Shown here in pieces: positions 1 through 10,565 of a DNA stretch of 64,000 nucleotides (position 1 is the first letter of the stretch; each line of letters begins with the position of its first letter). The DNA is from a virus, in the IMG/VR virus record IMGVR_UViG_3300020198_000013, positions 1-64,000 of that record. One strand, written 5' to 3'. The notes under the pieces were generated by a model. That model was not told where the DNA came from. It saw only the letters and a program-made list of their open reading frames with translations, and did no database searches. A program made the translations under genes and the position numbers.

Positions 1-297
1 GCGATAGAGGTTCTTCCTCCTCTTATTAGACAAATAAGTATAACGCTTGATATAACTACTAAAGATGGTGTCAACTTAACAGATGTTACTAATGACATCA
101 AGTCTATCGTAATTAATTATGTAAACTCACTGGGAGTTGGAGATGATGTTGTTCTTTCAGAAATAATATCAAGAGTCATGTCTATAAATGGAGTATATTC
201 AGCCACTTTTACAAACCCAGTTCCTTCTGAACAAACCATACCTATATATGATGATCAGAAGGCTTTCATATCTCCAGAGTTAATAAGCTTGTCTTGA
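1..297 (+). CDS. Baseplate J-like protein, C-terminal fragment
   Basis: The frame is open from the first base and ends with TGA at 295-297, so only the last 98 residues of a larger protein are visible. They read as an alternating beta/alpha domain (RQISITLDITTKDGVNLTDV, then a helix with DIKSIVINYVNSLGVGDDVV) ending in an acidic tail. This resembles the C-terminal part of baseplate J (P2 gpJ-like) wedge proteins, in which a repeated helix sits over the baseplate ring. The next gene follows 7 bp later, and its N-terminus resembles a gpI-like tail protein, the usual J-I order of contractile-tailed phages. The assignment rests on this short fragment and on context. Confidence 0.55.
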   Translation, partial: AIEVLPPLIRQISITLDITTKDGVNLTDVTNDIKSIVINYVNSLGVGDDVVLSEIISRVMSINGVYSATFTNPVPSEQTIPIYDDQKAFISPELISLS

Positions 298-304
298 GGT
301 TTGT

Positions 305-2440
305 ATGACGAATAATCGCAAAGCAAAAGATTCAATATCAGATCAGATGAATCCATATTTTAGGGTTCAGTTGAATCCTAATTGGAAAGCATTAATAGAA
401 GCAATTGGAGAATCTGATCAAGAAATAGCTGATCTTGTTCAAGAAGTTAGAAAACAATTTTTTGTAAGCACATCTACTCGTCCATATATAGATAAATTAG
501 CATCTAATGTTAAAATTAGTAGACCTAAAGTTGTTGGAATGGATGATCAAACTATGCGTAAATACATTCCAATACTGGCATATCAACCAAAACAAGTAAA
601 ATTAGTATTAGATCAATTATTAGATATTTTCTTTTTTAAAGAATCAACTACTGCTTTTGCAGAATCTTCAGTTAGTGAGCCTTTCTTATTAAAAAACGGA
701 TGGGATCTTACTTATCTTGTTGATAATTCAATTTTAGAAGAAATATATTTTAAAAGTGAAGATTTTGCAGATATATCTAATGCAACTGTCGACGAGGTTG
801 TAGCTTGCATAAATCGTCAAGCTAAAAAATCATTTGCAGTTGCATTTGATAATCGTATACAAAAAAAGAAATTTATAAGAATATTTACAAACACAATTGG
901 ATCAAAGGGATCTGTAGAAGTCACGGGCGGAAGAGCAAATATATCTATAAATTTTCCAGGTTTTATAGAAAATGCAGGATCTGGTTCTAGTACTAAATGG
1001 CAATTTTCAAAAATAGGTGATACTATAAAAATGCAACATGTACAAGGCTCGTCTCCTAGTTTAGAGTTTGTACAAGCTGGTGATGTTGCGATATTGGATT
1101 TTCCAAATAATTTTAAAAACAGTGGAAGTTTTATTATAAAAGAAGTAAATTTAAGTGATAACTATATTAAATTTACTAATTTATTTAGTACAGAAGGTAT
1201 TTTTGATCATTCTTTAGTTCCAGGATATTTTGTAAGATTTATTTCACCTAGAAAAAGTGTTGTCTATACTAGAGATAATAGATCAGTTGTTTGGGAAGCA
1301 GCTCCTGGTGAGATTGTTATAGAAATGCCATCCACTCCTCCGGTTGTTAGAAGAAAACTAAAAGGATCGGCCCACATAAATGGCCTAGTTGCTCCAATGA
1401 TTAATAGAATCTCAGACACATCTTTAGAGTTGGATGATGCATCTGATTGGCCTAATTCTGGCAAAATAGTAATCGAACCAACGCAAGAAATAAAAACACA
1501 TATTTTAACATCAATAGAAGATGATATTATATCTAAAAAAATAGAAGGAAGATATGATTGCACTGAATTAATTTTTAATTATACTAATAAAAATGGAAAT
1601 GTATTAAGTGGTATATCTCCAAATTTGCCATTTTCTGCAGACATTTTTGAATTAGATATTTCTAGTTTACAAAGAGATTCTAATAATATAGTAACAGTTA
1701 CAACAACAACTAATCATAATTTATCAGCTGGAACAGCCATTAGAATATATTCTGTAACAGAAACAACAAATGCAAATAATTTTAATGGAACATGGTTAGT
1801 TGACTCTGTTGTTAATTCTAATTCATTTAAATACAAATCCCTAGGTTCTCCTTCAGTTTTAAATGATGGAAAAGTAAGAATAGAAAAAATAGGCTTATCT
1901 AATAATGGAAGTCGTATTTATTTAAATTCAGCAATTATTAATACTAAAATAATAGGCCCAATGCTATGGGACACTGGGGCACCTTTTGTGCTTTCTTCTT
2001 ATACCGGTAAGACTATTACAGATATAAAATCTGGAAATATAGTATTAAACTTATCTATTGATCCATCAAACAACATACCTCAAGATCAGGGTTTTTTAAT
2101 TTTTGATTATGGACTAAAAACACAAGAAGGACCTGTTAGGTATCTTTACAAAGCCTCTAACTCTACCATTGTAATGGATCCTGCATATGTTTTTCAATAT
2201 AATCACCTGCCAGGATCTGAAATTGTCGCAATAAGAAGAAAAGGTGCACATGTATTAGATGGCCTTGGAAAGGAATACGGTTTTTATGTATCTGATCCTA
2301 GTGCGGCCAGAGAGGTTTTAAAAAGCTTAATATCGTCTGTAAAAAGCGTGGGAGTATATCTTAGATACATAATAAAATATCCAAATGTTGTCTATTCGGA
2401 ATACGATCTATATGGAGAAACTTCTAATTTATTAGATTGA
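305..2440 (+). CDS. Baseplate/tail structural protein (gpI-like N-terminus)
   Basis: 711 residues. The first ~110 residues (a helix around NPNWKALIEAIGESDQEIAD, then RPYIDKLASNVKISRPKVVG and RKYIPILAYQPKQVK) look like the helical N-terminus of tail protein I-type baseplate components. The following ~600 residues are beta-rich, Ser/Asn/Thr-rich and lack catalytic motifs, as expected for a virion protein that continues into a receptor- or fibre-attachment part. It lies 7 bp downstream of the J-like gene and upstream of fibre-like genes. The ATG at 305 is preceded by GAGG at 297-300. It most likely forms part of the baseplate periphery. The exact homologue is uncertain. Confidence 0.55.
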   Translation: MTNNRKAKDSISDQMNPYFRVQLNPNWKALIEAIGESDQEIADLVQEVRKQFFVSTSTRPYIDKLASNVKISRPKVVGMDDQTMRKYIPILAYQPKQVKLVLDQLLDIFFFKESTTAFAESSVSEPFLLKNGWDLTYLVDNSILEEIYFKSEDFADISNATVDEVVACINRQAKKSFAVAFDNRIQKKKFIRIFTNTIGSKGSVEVTGGRANISINFPGFIENAGSGSSTKWQFSKIGDTIKMQHVQGSSPSLEFVQAGDVAILDFPNNFKNSGSFIIKEVNLSDNYIKFTNLFSTEGIFDHSLVPGYFVRFISPRKSVVYTRDNRSVVWEAAPGEIVIEMPSTPPVVRRKLKGSAHINGLVAPMINRISDTSLELDDASDWPNSGKIVIEPTQEIKTHILTSIEDDIISKKIEGRYDCTELIFNYTNKNGNVLSGISPNLPFSADIFELDISSLQRDSNNIVTVTTTTNHNLSAGTAIRIYSVTETTNANNFNGTWLVDSVVNSNSFKYKSLGSPSVLNDGKVRIEKIGLSNNGSRIYLNSAIINTKIIGPMLWDTGAPFVLSSYTGKTITDIKSGNIVLNLSIDPSNNIPQDQGFLIFDYGLKTQEGPVRYLYKASNSTIVMDPAYVFQYNHLPGSEIVAIRRKGAHVLDGLGKEYGFYVSDPSAAREVLKSLISSVKSVGVYLRYIIKYPNVVYSEYDLYGETSNLLD

Positions 2441-2509
2441 TAGTTTACAATGTATAATTATTAAAGTTAACAGCACAAAATATAATAAAGTGCTTAATGG
2501 AGTTTGAAT

Positions 2510-5500
2510 ATGGCTGTATTATCTCGATTGCTGGTTGGTTCTCAACAACGTCTTGATTTGCCAGATGTTTTAGCAATCGAGTCGTATGTATCATCAGATT
2601 TTAAGAATTTAATAAAATCTTTTGTTGGATCATCGCCAATGATTCTTAAAGGATTTGAAGTAATAGACGCACCGCTTAGCATAAATCAGACAAATGTATC
2701 TATACGTGTTGCAGGTTCTGTTTTATACAATTCTCAATCATCTGCTGGCAGTTTCTTTTGTGGATTGGAAGAAGGACATCCATTAGCAACTCCACTTGTC
2801 CCTGATTTAAAAAACAATTCTACAAATTATGTCTATCTAACTCTCTCATCAGAGGGCTATGCTCAAGATACAAGAGCTTTTTGGGATGTTGACTTAAACA
2901 GTGGAGAGGGTGGTGAATTTAATCAAATAGTCAATACTCAATCTGTATTAAAAGTAGATATTAATGTATCTGTTTCAACTTTTCCAGATGGGACAATACC
3001 AATAGCAAAAATAGTAAAAGACGGATCCAGCATTAAAGAAATAATAGACTGTAGAAATATGATGTTTAGACTTGGATCTGGAGGCGTGTCTCCAGATCCA
3101 ACAAATAAATTTTCTTTTAGATCACTGCCATCTTTAACATATACAAGAGACGAGCCGCCTATTTCTGTGGCAGGAACATCTGCGCCATCTCCGTTTTTTG
3201 GAGGAGATAAAAACATCTTTTCATTAAAAGAATGGATGGATGTTGTAATGACTAAAATATTAGAACTTTCTGGAACAACATATTGGTATGAATCGTCTGC
3301 TGCTATAAGTTTACTTAATCTTTTTGATGACACGGTAGGAAGTTCAATAAAATCAAAAGGTCAATGGACACATGATTCTAGTGTAGCTGGAAAAGTAACA
3401 TGGTCAGAAGATATTATTTATCGCAAAATGAACGACCCAAGAGAGATAATAATAAGATCAAACGCAACAGGTATAACGCTCGACAATGATGAAGTTATGT
3501 TTGTGCAAATGATTAGAAATGAAAAAATAAATTCATTTAACACAAGTGTTGGTTTTGAAAATAATAAAAACTATATTAATGGAATACAAGGTTCTTTTTC
3601 CAATTTAAAAAAAGGTGATTGGGTAAAGAAAAATAGTGATAATGATAATTTATACTTAAGAGTAGAAGAATTTTATACAACCGAAGATTTAGCAAGCGGA
3701 GCTGGAGAGTCTGCGAATCTAGCTAGATCTGTTAAACTTAGCTCGACATATCAAGGAACAACTGAAACCTCTGTTCCAGCTGTGTATACAAGAGGCGTGT
3801 ACGAAAATCTTGATATACAAAAAGCAAATAGATCCACTTCAACAATGTGGCTTCTTGGTGGTGGTTTTTACTGGTTGGCAAATAGATCAGATACTGTGCA
3901 AAATATACAATCTATAACCCCTGTTTATTTAACAAATGTTAATATAAAAGAGTCAGATGGAAAAAGAGCAAAATTAGAATTTGCATCTAATCATGGTTTG
4001 TCTGATGGAGATAGGATTGTAGTATCTAATGCAGCAGCATATAATGGACTATATCAAGTAGAGGTTCAATCTTCTACTGTTGTAATAATAGAAACAGCAA
4101 TAACTACAAATTTATCTAATATTACAGTTAGTTGGGCTGTTGTAACTACTAAAGAAAGATACTCTGATGGACAATCTGGTGGCATATTGCTAGAATCTGC
4201 AAATCACGGATTTGAATCAAATCAAACAATTAAAATTACATCAACCGGAACTAACTATGATAGTTATAATTCTGGTTATTATAAAATAAATGTATTAAGC
4301 AATACTCAATTTCAAATTCCATATGATTCAAATACTACATATGTCGCACCCACTATTGGAATTGTAAATCAAGGCGTGGCTTCATGTGCTAGAATTAACT
4401 TAAGAACAGAATTTGGAGCTGTTAAGGTTATCCAAGGAGAATCTATTGATATCAATGAGCCAGATAGTGTCAATATATTAAGATTTATTGGCATGGATTC
4501 GTTATCTCAATCTTCTCCAGTTTATTCAATTCCTACTACAGATAACACTCTTCAAGGTTTTCAAAATTTCAATTCAGAATCTACAGATAGCGTAACAAGA
4601 AGACTTTCTAGATTGACATCCATGATGGCAGATCGAGTACAAGATCGTGGATCTATAACACATGGAAGAGTTACTTTTAGAAACGAAACATCTGGATCAG
4701 ATCAAATAATAAGCTCAAATGGCAATTTATATATAGAAAAACCCGGATCACCAAAACAAATAATTGATATTCCAGATTCTTTTAATTTATCAACAAATCA
4801 AGCATTAGTTGCTTCTATTAATAGAGAGTCCAATTCTACTATAATTCCAGTTGTAGAAACCCTGTACGATCCATTTTTGCTAGATGAAAATAAAATAATA
4901 TTATTTTATAGATTCAGCGACACATCAGTGTACTCATGGCAAGGTGTTGAGATAAAAAATTCTAGCTCATGGACATCTAATGATCATGAGAATGCTCAGA
5001 ATAAAAATATCACAGTAATAGACAAGGCTGGTGTTTCTTTTACAAAAACAACATCTAGTAGCGGTTATTTTTATTACAACAGTTCAAGCGGCATAATTAC
5101 CGTATCTATAAACGGATCTTCTTCAGATAACACCATAAATGTATCTGCTATTAATGCACTTTCACAAGCAACTAGAACATTATCAAATGGACAATGTGTC
5201 TGGTTAAGAATTAATAGAGTTAATAGTAAGACTTTCAACAATATTAATACAAGCTCAACATATCAAGACAGCGATACAAATGGTACCTTGTATATAACAA
5301 ATAAAGCAGATGTCCCTGTTGATGAGGACGTTTTTGTAATCTATGCTTTAGATAATTTAGTTCTTTCTACTCTTAATCACACATCTGCCGTTGGCAACAT
5401 ATATGAAGAAAAAAAGATAATAGGTATCGGCGGACTTTCTTTAGGTTCTTTAATAAAACTTCCACATGATTCTAGAAATAATAACGAACCTCAAGCATAC

Positions 5501-6376
5501 TCAAAAGGAGCTGGTCAATTAGAGGTTTATTTAAATGGTCAAAAATTAGTTAGAACAATTGACTGGGACGAAGACCCCTCGACGTCTAATTTTGATTTAG
5601 CAGACCAGATAATTATAAATCAAAACTTAGTAGAAGAAGATGTTTTAGTTTTTAGAATAGCATCTACTGGTGGTGTTTATTTCTCAAATGTAACAAATTT
5701 TACAGATTTACAAGATGCATATGATAATGAAAGATCAATAACAACAATTCCTGGTTTACCTGTTTTAATAGACGGGGGATCTGATGTTGCTCTTAAAATA
5801 GTTGGAAAAATAGAAATTGGAAACACCGATCCAGGAGAAAACTATAATTTAAATGTAAATGGAACTGCAAAATTTTATAATTCAAACGCCGGTGTGTCAA
5901 TTGAAGACGGCGGTATTAGATTTAACGAAACTGGTTCTTCTCCAAACTCTGTTTTATTAAAAGCATCTGATTCAATGCTTACTAATGTAACAATAAAACT
6001 TCCATCTACATCTGGACTTAATAATCAGATAATATCAACTGATGGACTAGGTTCTCTTGTTTGGATAGATAAAAATCCAAATATATTAGGACAGATGTCT
6101 AGTAATTTAGCATCTGGAACAATAGCAACAATAGATCCATTGGTTTATAGGAGTTTTATAGGACAGGTATCGATATTTATATCTTCAGTTAATAAGGCAG
6201 AAACTTTTCATTTAGTTGGCTCTAATAATGGAGTATCTTGGAAAATGAGTCAAACAACAGCTGGAGATTCTACTAATATAACAATTGCAATTGATAATAG
6301 TGGTTCTTTAACTTTTTCTGATCCAGTTTCTCAAGATAAAAATATTAAATTTGACTTATCAACACTGTTGATTTAA
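2510..6376 (+). CDS. Large virion protein, tail fibre or baseplate-associated
   Basis: 1288 residues from ATG 2510. I prefer this start to an in-frame TTG at 2504 because ATGGAG at 2497-2502 lies at normal spacing. The N-terminus (MAVLSRLLVGSQQRLDLPDV) is followed by long beta-rich stretches full of Asn, Ser and Thr. The last ~250 residues contain a fibre-type unit (LNVNGTAKFYNSNAGVSIED, GGIRFNETGSSPNSVLLKAS) like that seen in many trimeric fibre proteins. No enzyme motif is visible. It sits between a gpI-like protein and two further fibre proteins. The likely role is a long fibre or baseplate-proximal fibre. The family was not recognised. Confidence 0.5.
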   Translation: MAVLSRLLVGSQQRLDLPDVLAIESYVSSDFKNLIKSFVGSSPMILKGFEVIDAPLSINQTNVSIRVAGSVLYNSQSSAGSFFCGLEEGHPLATPLVPDLKNNSTNYVYLTLSSEGYAQDTRAFWDVDLNSGEGGEFNQIVNTQSVLKVDINVSVSTFPDGTIPIAKIVKDGSSIKEIIDCRNMMFRLGSGGVSPDPTNKFSFRSLPSLTYTRDEPPISVAGTSAPSPFFGGDKNIFSLKEWMDVVMTKILELSGTTYWYESSAAISLLNLFDDTVGSSIKSKGQWTHDSSVAGKVTWSEDIIYRKMNDPREIIIRSNATGITLDNDEVMFVQMIRNEKINSFNTSVGFENNKNYINGIQGSFSNLKKGDWVKKNSDNDNLYLRVEEFYTTEDLASGAGESANLARSVKLSSTYQGTTETSVPAVYTRGVYENLDIQKANRSTSTMWLLGGGFYWLANRSDTVQNIQSITPVYLTNVNIKESDGKRAKLEFASNHGLSDGDRIVVSNAAAYNGLYQVEVQSSTVVIIETAITTNLSNITVSWAVVTTKERYSDGQSGGILLESANHGFESNQTIKITSTGTNYDSYNSGYYKINVLSNTQFQIPYDSNTTYVAPTIGIVNQGVASCARINLRTEFGAVKVIQGESIDINEPDSVNILRFIGMDSLSQSSPVYSIPTTDNTLQGFQNFNSESTDSVTRRLSRLTSMMADRVQDRGSITHGRVTFRNETSGSDQIISSNGNLYIEKPGSPKQIIDIPDSFNLSTNQALVASINRESNSTIIPVVETLYDPFLLDENKIILFYRFSDTSVYSWQGVEIKNSSSWTSNDHENAQNKNITVIDKAGVSFTKTTSSSGYFYYNSSSGIITVSINGSSSDNTINVSAINALSQATRTLSNGQCVWLRINRVNSKTFNNINTSSTYQDSDTNGTLYITNKADVPVDEDVFVIYALDNLVLSTLNHTSAVGNIYEEKKIIGIGGLSLGSLIKLPHDSRNNNEPQAYSKGAGQLEVYLNGQKLVRTIDWDEDPSTSNFDLADQIIINQNLVEEDVLVFRIASTGGVYFSNVTNFTDLQDAYDNERSITTIPGLPVLIDGGSDVALKIVGKIEIGNTDPGENYNLNVNGTAKFYNSNAGVSIEDGGIRFNETGSSPNSVLLKASDSMLTNVTIKLPSTSGLNNQIISTDGLGSLVWIDKNPNILGQMSSNLASGTIATIDPLVYRSFIGQVSIFISSVNKAETFHLVGSNNGVSWKMSQTTAGDSTNITIAIDNSGSLTFSDPVSQDKNIKFDLSTLLI

Positions 6377-6388
6377 TGGAGAAAAGCG

Positions 6389-8197
6389 ATGGCTGATAAT
6401 TTTATAAATATAAAAAGTGGATTAAACATACCATCGTATCCAGATTTAATTTCATTAAATGCAATTTCAAATCCAAAGCCAGGTGATTGTGCTTTAGTAA
6501 ATGGTTTTTTATATATATACAACGACACAGTGTGGAATTCTATTGGAGCTGTTTATTCTGTTAATGAAAAAATTGGAAACGTAAATCTTACTACTATAGA
6601 TATACCAGAAGATCCATCTGGTCTTTACTATACAGATACTAGAGCAAAAACAGCCGCGATTGTTGATTCAACATCTGGATCACAAACAGATCAAGCTGCA
6701 TCTGTTTCTGCTATGAAGAATTATATAAATAGTGAAATTGGTATTGAAACTTCCAATAGAACATTGGCAGATTCTGCTTTGGTTAGCAAAAGCGGCGATT
6801 CTATAACTGGTAATTTAACTTTTTCTAATGGATCTGGCATTGAATCTACTTCTGATAATTCTGAATTAAATATTGGAACAACTTCTTATACTCACTCTGT
6901 AAATATAGGAACAGGCTCTCATGCTAGTTCTATAAATATAGGAACGGGAACAGGAACATCTACTATAAATATCGGAGCAGCTGGCGATACTGTAAATATC
7001 AATGGAGAGCTTACGTATGTTGGTGTTTCAAATTTAAATGTAACCGATAAAGATATAAATTTAAATGTTGGTGGGCCAGTTGCCTCTGGTGAAAGTTCTG
7101 GTGTTCATGTTGAAGAGGGTGGGATTATAACTGGTTATGTTCATGTTGCAAATTCTAGAAATAGCTGGGAAATAAAATCTCCAGCTAAAACCGGAACTAT
7201 TCAAATAACACCTTCTAATAATGCTTTTAATACAGAAATTGTTTCATCTTCAACTTCAAATAGAACAATAACGCTTCCAGATTTAACGGGCACGATTGCT
7301 TTAACGTCTCAATTAAATAATTATATTTTAAATTCTGAAAAAGCAACAGCATCTGGCATTGCTACACTTGATATCAATAGCAAATTAACATTATCTCAAT
7401 TGCCAAATCTTACAACTGCAAATATACCAGAAGATCCATCTGGTCTTTACTATACAGATGCTAGAGCAAAAACAGCTGCAGTTGTTAATTCAACCTCTGG
7501 AACACAAACAGATCAATCTGCATCTGTTTCTGCTATGAAGAATTATGCAATTTCAATATCTGAAAAAGCAGCAGCATCTGGCATTGCTACACTTGATATC
7601 AATAGCAAATTAACATTATCTCAATTTCCAGATTCAATTGCAAAACCAATAATCGCAGATCCTATTGGCAGTTCTAGTGGATCTTCGGGCTCTATAAGAT
7701 TAAAAGAATTAGCTGCTAATGGTAATAATTATGTTTCCTTTAAAGCACCTGATTTAATAAATGCAGATACAGCATGGACACTTCCTTCCCAAGATGGCAC
7801 AATAGGCCAGGTGCTTGCAACAGATGGTGCAGGAATATTGGAATGGAGAACAAGTGGAACCATTGCATCTACAGATACTGTAGCAGCAGCTGGTTATGCA
7901 TTGAATCCATCATCGGTTAATACAAAAACAACATCATATACTCTTACTTCTTTAGATAATGGAAAAGTAATTGTAATGGATAGTTCTTCTCCAGTAAATC
8001 TAACAATACCATCTGGTTTATCTGTTGGTTTTAATTGTATGATAATACAAACTGGAGCAGGCCAGGTTACACTTGTTGCAAGCGGTACAACGTTAAATTC
8101 TGTAAATGGTTTAAAAATAAGTGTACAACATGGTTCTGTTTCGGTAATGAGTTATGCTTTTAATGTTTTTAATATCTCTGGAAATGTTACATTTTAA
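6389..8197 (+). CDS. Tail fibre protein with internal repeats
   Basis: 602 residues, 12 bp downstream of the preceding fibre gene, with GGAG at 6378-6381. Two copies of a ~50-residue unit begin IPEDPSGLYYTD[TA]RAKTAA at DNA 6602 and 7424, each followed by a DQ[AS]ASVSAMKNY stretch. A second unit (ASGIATLDINSKLTLSQ) is also present twice, at DNA 7349-7401 and 7571-7623. The middle has serial SINIGTG/TSTINIGAAGDTVNIN strands typical of beta-helical fibre shafts. The C-terminus is a compact beta domain. It is likely a trimeric fibre shaft plus tip. Internal DNA repeats make unequal recombination plausible. Confidence 0.6.
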   Translation: MADNFINIKSGLNIPSYPDLISLNAISNPKPGDCALVNGFLYIYNDTVWNSIGAVYSVNEKIGNVNLTTIDIPEDPSGLYYTDTRAKTAAIVDSTSGSQTDQAASVSAMKNYINSEIGIETSNRTLADSALVSKSGDSITGNLTFSNGSGIESTSDNSELNIGTTSYTHSVNIGTGSHASSINIGTGTGTSTINIGAAGDTVNINGELTYVGVSNLNVTDKDINLNVGGPVASGESSGVHVEEGGIITGYVHVANSRNSWEIKSPAKTGTIQITPSNNAFNTEIVSSSTSNRTITLPDLTGTIALTSQLNNYILNSEKATASGIATLDINSKLTLSQLPNLTTANIPEDPSGLYYTDARAKTAAVVNSTSGTQTDQSASVSAMKNYAISISEKAAASGIATLDINSKLTLSQFPDSIAKPIIADPIGSSSGSSGSIRLKELAANGNNYVSFKAPDLINADTAWTLPSQDGTIGQVLATDGAGILEWRTSGTIASTDTVAAAGYALNPSSVNTKTTSYTLTSLDNGKVIVMDSSSPVNLTIPSGLSVGFNCMIIQTGAGQVTLVASGTTLNSVNGLKISVQHGSVSVMSYAFNVFNISGNVTF

Positions 8198-8214
8198 TAT
8201 AAAGAGAAAATATT

Positions 8215-10563
8215 ATGTTTTCTATACCAACCATGCACGGATCTTTGAGTAAATTGCTTCAAAAAGATTATAGTAATTTATTATTTAATGGAAGTATATA
8301 TTGCTCGACACAAGACGATCAGCATATTTATCTTGGTGGTGATTTTACAAATATAATTAATACAACACTTACAAAATCATATAGAAATGCATTAATTAAT
8401 AAATTAGATGGATCTTTAGTTAATTCTGTAGTTAGATCATATTTAAATGGAGATGTTAATTCTTACGCCATAGATGGCGAGTATATGTATATAGGTGGAA
8501 GTTTTACTAGTTATAATAATGTAACTAGAAATCGCATAGCTAAAATTAATATCCAAACTGGAATATTAGATTCCGTTTTTGATCCTGGAGACGGCTTTAA
8601 TAATAATGTTTTTTCAATTATTTTAGATGGGAATGATTTATATATATGTGGAAGTTTTAATAGATATAATAATATAATGGCACAAGGTTTGGTTAAAATA
8701 AACAAAACAACTGGTGCATATGATGGTTCTTTTAATACATCTACTGGTTTTGATTCTAGTGTTTATTCGATGTTATTAAATGGAAATGATTTATATATTG
8801 GTGGAGCTTTTAGCAGCTATAAAGGACAAACAAGAAATCGTTTAGTTAAAATTAATAAACTCACAGCAGCAGTTGATCCTGTTTTTGATATTTCTGGTGG
8901 ATTTAGTTCTAGTATATATACATTGGCTTTAGATGGCAATAATTTATATGTTGGTGGAGCTTTTAGCAGCTATAAAGGACAAACAAGAAATCGTTTAGCT
9001 AAAATTAATAAAGACACAGCTATTGAAGTGGATACAGTCGGTACTGGTTTTAGTACTACTAGTGGATTTGATTCCTCTGTTAATTCATTATTATTAGATG
9101 GAAACAATCTATATGCAGGTGGTATGTTTACAGCTTACAAAAATAAAGTAAGAGAAAGAATAGTCAAGATAGATAAAACAACAGCCGCAGAAGTAGATGC
9201 ATCTGGTACTGGTTTTAGTACTACTAGTGGATTTAGTTTTCAAATTAAAACCATGATGGTTGACGGCAATAATCTATATGTTGGTGGAGCTTTTAGCAGC
9301 TATAAAGGAAACACCAGAGGGCATATAGTTAAAATAAACAAAGACACAGCAGCAGAAGTAGATGCATCTGGTACTGGTTTTAGTACAACTAGTGGGTTTA
9401 ATAATGCTGTTTATTCAATGGCAAGCACACCATATGGTTTGTATGTTAGTGGTTCTTTTACCACTTATAAATTAGATAATTTTTTTAATCGTTCTCGTAT
9501 TGTTAAAATAAATAAAAAAACATCATTAATAGATACTGATTTTAATACATCTAGTGGTTTTAATAGTAGCGTTCTTTCAATACTTGTAAATGAAAATGAT
9601 CTATATGTTGGTGGTTCTTTTTCAGGTTATTCGTCAAATGATAGACAATATTTAGCTAAAATAAACAAAATTACAGCAGCAATTGATCCTGTTTTTGATA
9701 TTTCTGGTGGATTTAGTTCTAGTATATATACATTGGCTTTAGATGGCAATAATTTATATGTTGGTGGTCAGTTTACTTTCTACAAAGAAAACGCTAGACA
9801 ACGAATTGTTAAAATAGATAAAATAACAGCAGCAGAAGTAGATCCCAATGGCACTGGCTTTAGTACTACTAGTGGGTTTAACAATACAGTAAGATCGATA
9901 TTGTTAGATGGAAATAATTTATATGCGGGTGGTGTGTTTACAGCTTACAAAAATAAAGTAAGAGGAAGAATAGTCAAGATAGATAAAACAACAGCAGCAG
10001 AAGTAGATGCATCTGGTACTGGTTTTAGTAAAGGCGGAGACGTTGATCTCTCGTCTCCATTCGATCCAATTGTTTCTTATGGTTTTACTGATTATGTTAC
10101 AAGTTTACTTATAGATGGAAATAATATATATGTTGGCGGCGGTTTTAGCGGATACATGGATGGATTATCAACTATCATAACAAGCAATCTTGCAAAAATA
10201 AATAAAAACACAGCTATTTTAGAATCTTTTGGTGCTAGTTCAAAATTTAATAATCCAGTTAACTTGATTGCAATAGATGGTAATAATTTATATATTGGTG
10301 GTTTATTTACCTCATATTTATCTAACACTAGACAACGAATTGTTAAAATAGATAAAACAACAGCAGCAGAAGTAGATGCATCTGGTACTGGTTTTAGTAC
10401 AACTAGTGGGTTTAGTGCTCAAGTTTCATCTATTTTATTAGATAATAATTATATTTATATAAGTGGTAGTTTTACTACATATAAAAACAATTCAAAAACA
10501 CATTTTATCGTTCTTGATAAAAATAATATTTCTACTTCATTAAAATATTTTATATTAGGTTAA
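8215..10563 (+). CDS. Beta-propeller-like repeat protein, probable fibre or receptor-binding component
   Basis: 782 residues built almost wholly of ~50-60-residue repeats with the pattern 'SxLLDGNNLYVGGxFxxYKxxxRxRIVKIDKxTAAEVD', separated by GTGFSTTSGF linkers. I count 14 copies of the Y-[ILVA]-x-G-x-F signature. This resembles the delta-60/WD-like repeats of beta-propeller proteins; 14 blades would fit two seven-bladed propellers. There is no signal peptide and no catalytic motif. The preceding and following genes are fibre-like and a small membrane protein. A carbohydrate- or receptor-binding adhesin on the tail is the best inference. Several blades are nearly identical in DNA, so copy number may vary. 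Confidence 0.55.
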   Translation: MFSIPTMHGSLSKLLQKDYSNLLFNGSIYCSTQDDQHIYLGGDFTNIINTTLTKSYRNALINKLDGSLVNSVVRSYLNGDVNSYAIDGEYMYIGGSFTSYNNVTRNRIAKINIQTGILDSVFDPGDGFNNNVFSIILDGNDLYICGSFNRYNNIMAQGLVKINKTTGAYDGSFNTSTGFDSSVYSMLLNGNDLYIGGAFSSYKGQTRNRLVKINKLTAAVDPVFDISGGFSSSIYTLALDGNNLYVGGAFSSYKGQTRNRLAKINKDTAIEVDTVGTGFSTTSGFDSSVNSLLLDGNNLYAGGMFTAYKNKVRERIVKIDKTTAAEVDASGTGFSTTSGFSFQIKTMMVDGNNLYVGGAFSSYKGNTRGHIVKINKDTAAEVDASGTGFSTTSGFNNAVYSMASTPYGLYVSGSFTTYKLDNFFNRSRIVKINKKTSLIDTDFNTSSGFNSSVLSILVNENDLYVGGSFSGYSSNDRQYLAKINKITAAIDPVFDISGGFSSSIYTLALDGNNLYVGGQFTFYKENARQRIVKIDKITAAEVDPNGTGFSTTSGFNNTVRSILLDGNNLYAGGVFTAYKNKVRGRIVKIDKTTAAEVDASGTGFSKGGDVDLSSPFDPIVSYGFTDYVTSLLIDGNNIYVGGGFSGYMDGLSTIITSNLAKINKNTAILESFGASSKFNNPVNLIAIDGNNLYIGGLFTSYLSNTRQRIVKIDKTTAAEVDASGTGFSTTSGFSAQVSSILLDNNYIYISGSFTTYKNNSKTHFIVLDKNNISTSLKYFILG
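8873..8957 (+). repeat. Direct repeat within propeller gene (copy 1 of 2)
   Basis: About 85 bp starting ttgatcctgtttttgat recurs identically at 9683-9767, exactly 810 bp (270 codons) downstream in the same frame. Other blades are also near copies. Recombination between these two would delete or duplicate five blades in frame. Confidence 0.8.
9683..9767 (+). repeat. Direct repeat within propeller gene (copy 2 of 2)
   Basis: Second copy of the ~85-bp block at 8873-8957. It encodes the DPVFDISGGFSSSIYTLALD blade segment again. It lies in the same orientation and reading frame. Confidence 0.8.
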
Positions 10564-10565
10564 AA

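Noticed and set aside
8700-10450. CRISPR or non-coding satellite repeats
   Set aside because: The repeats are in frame and give a coherent propeller-like protein.
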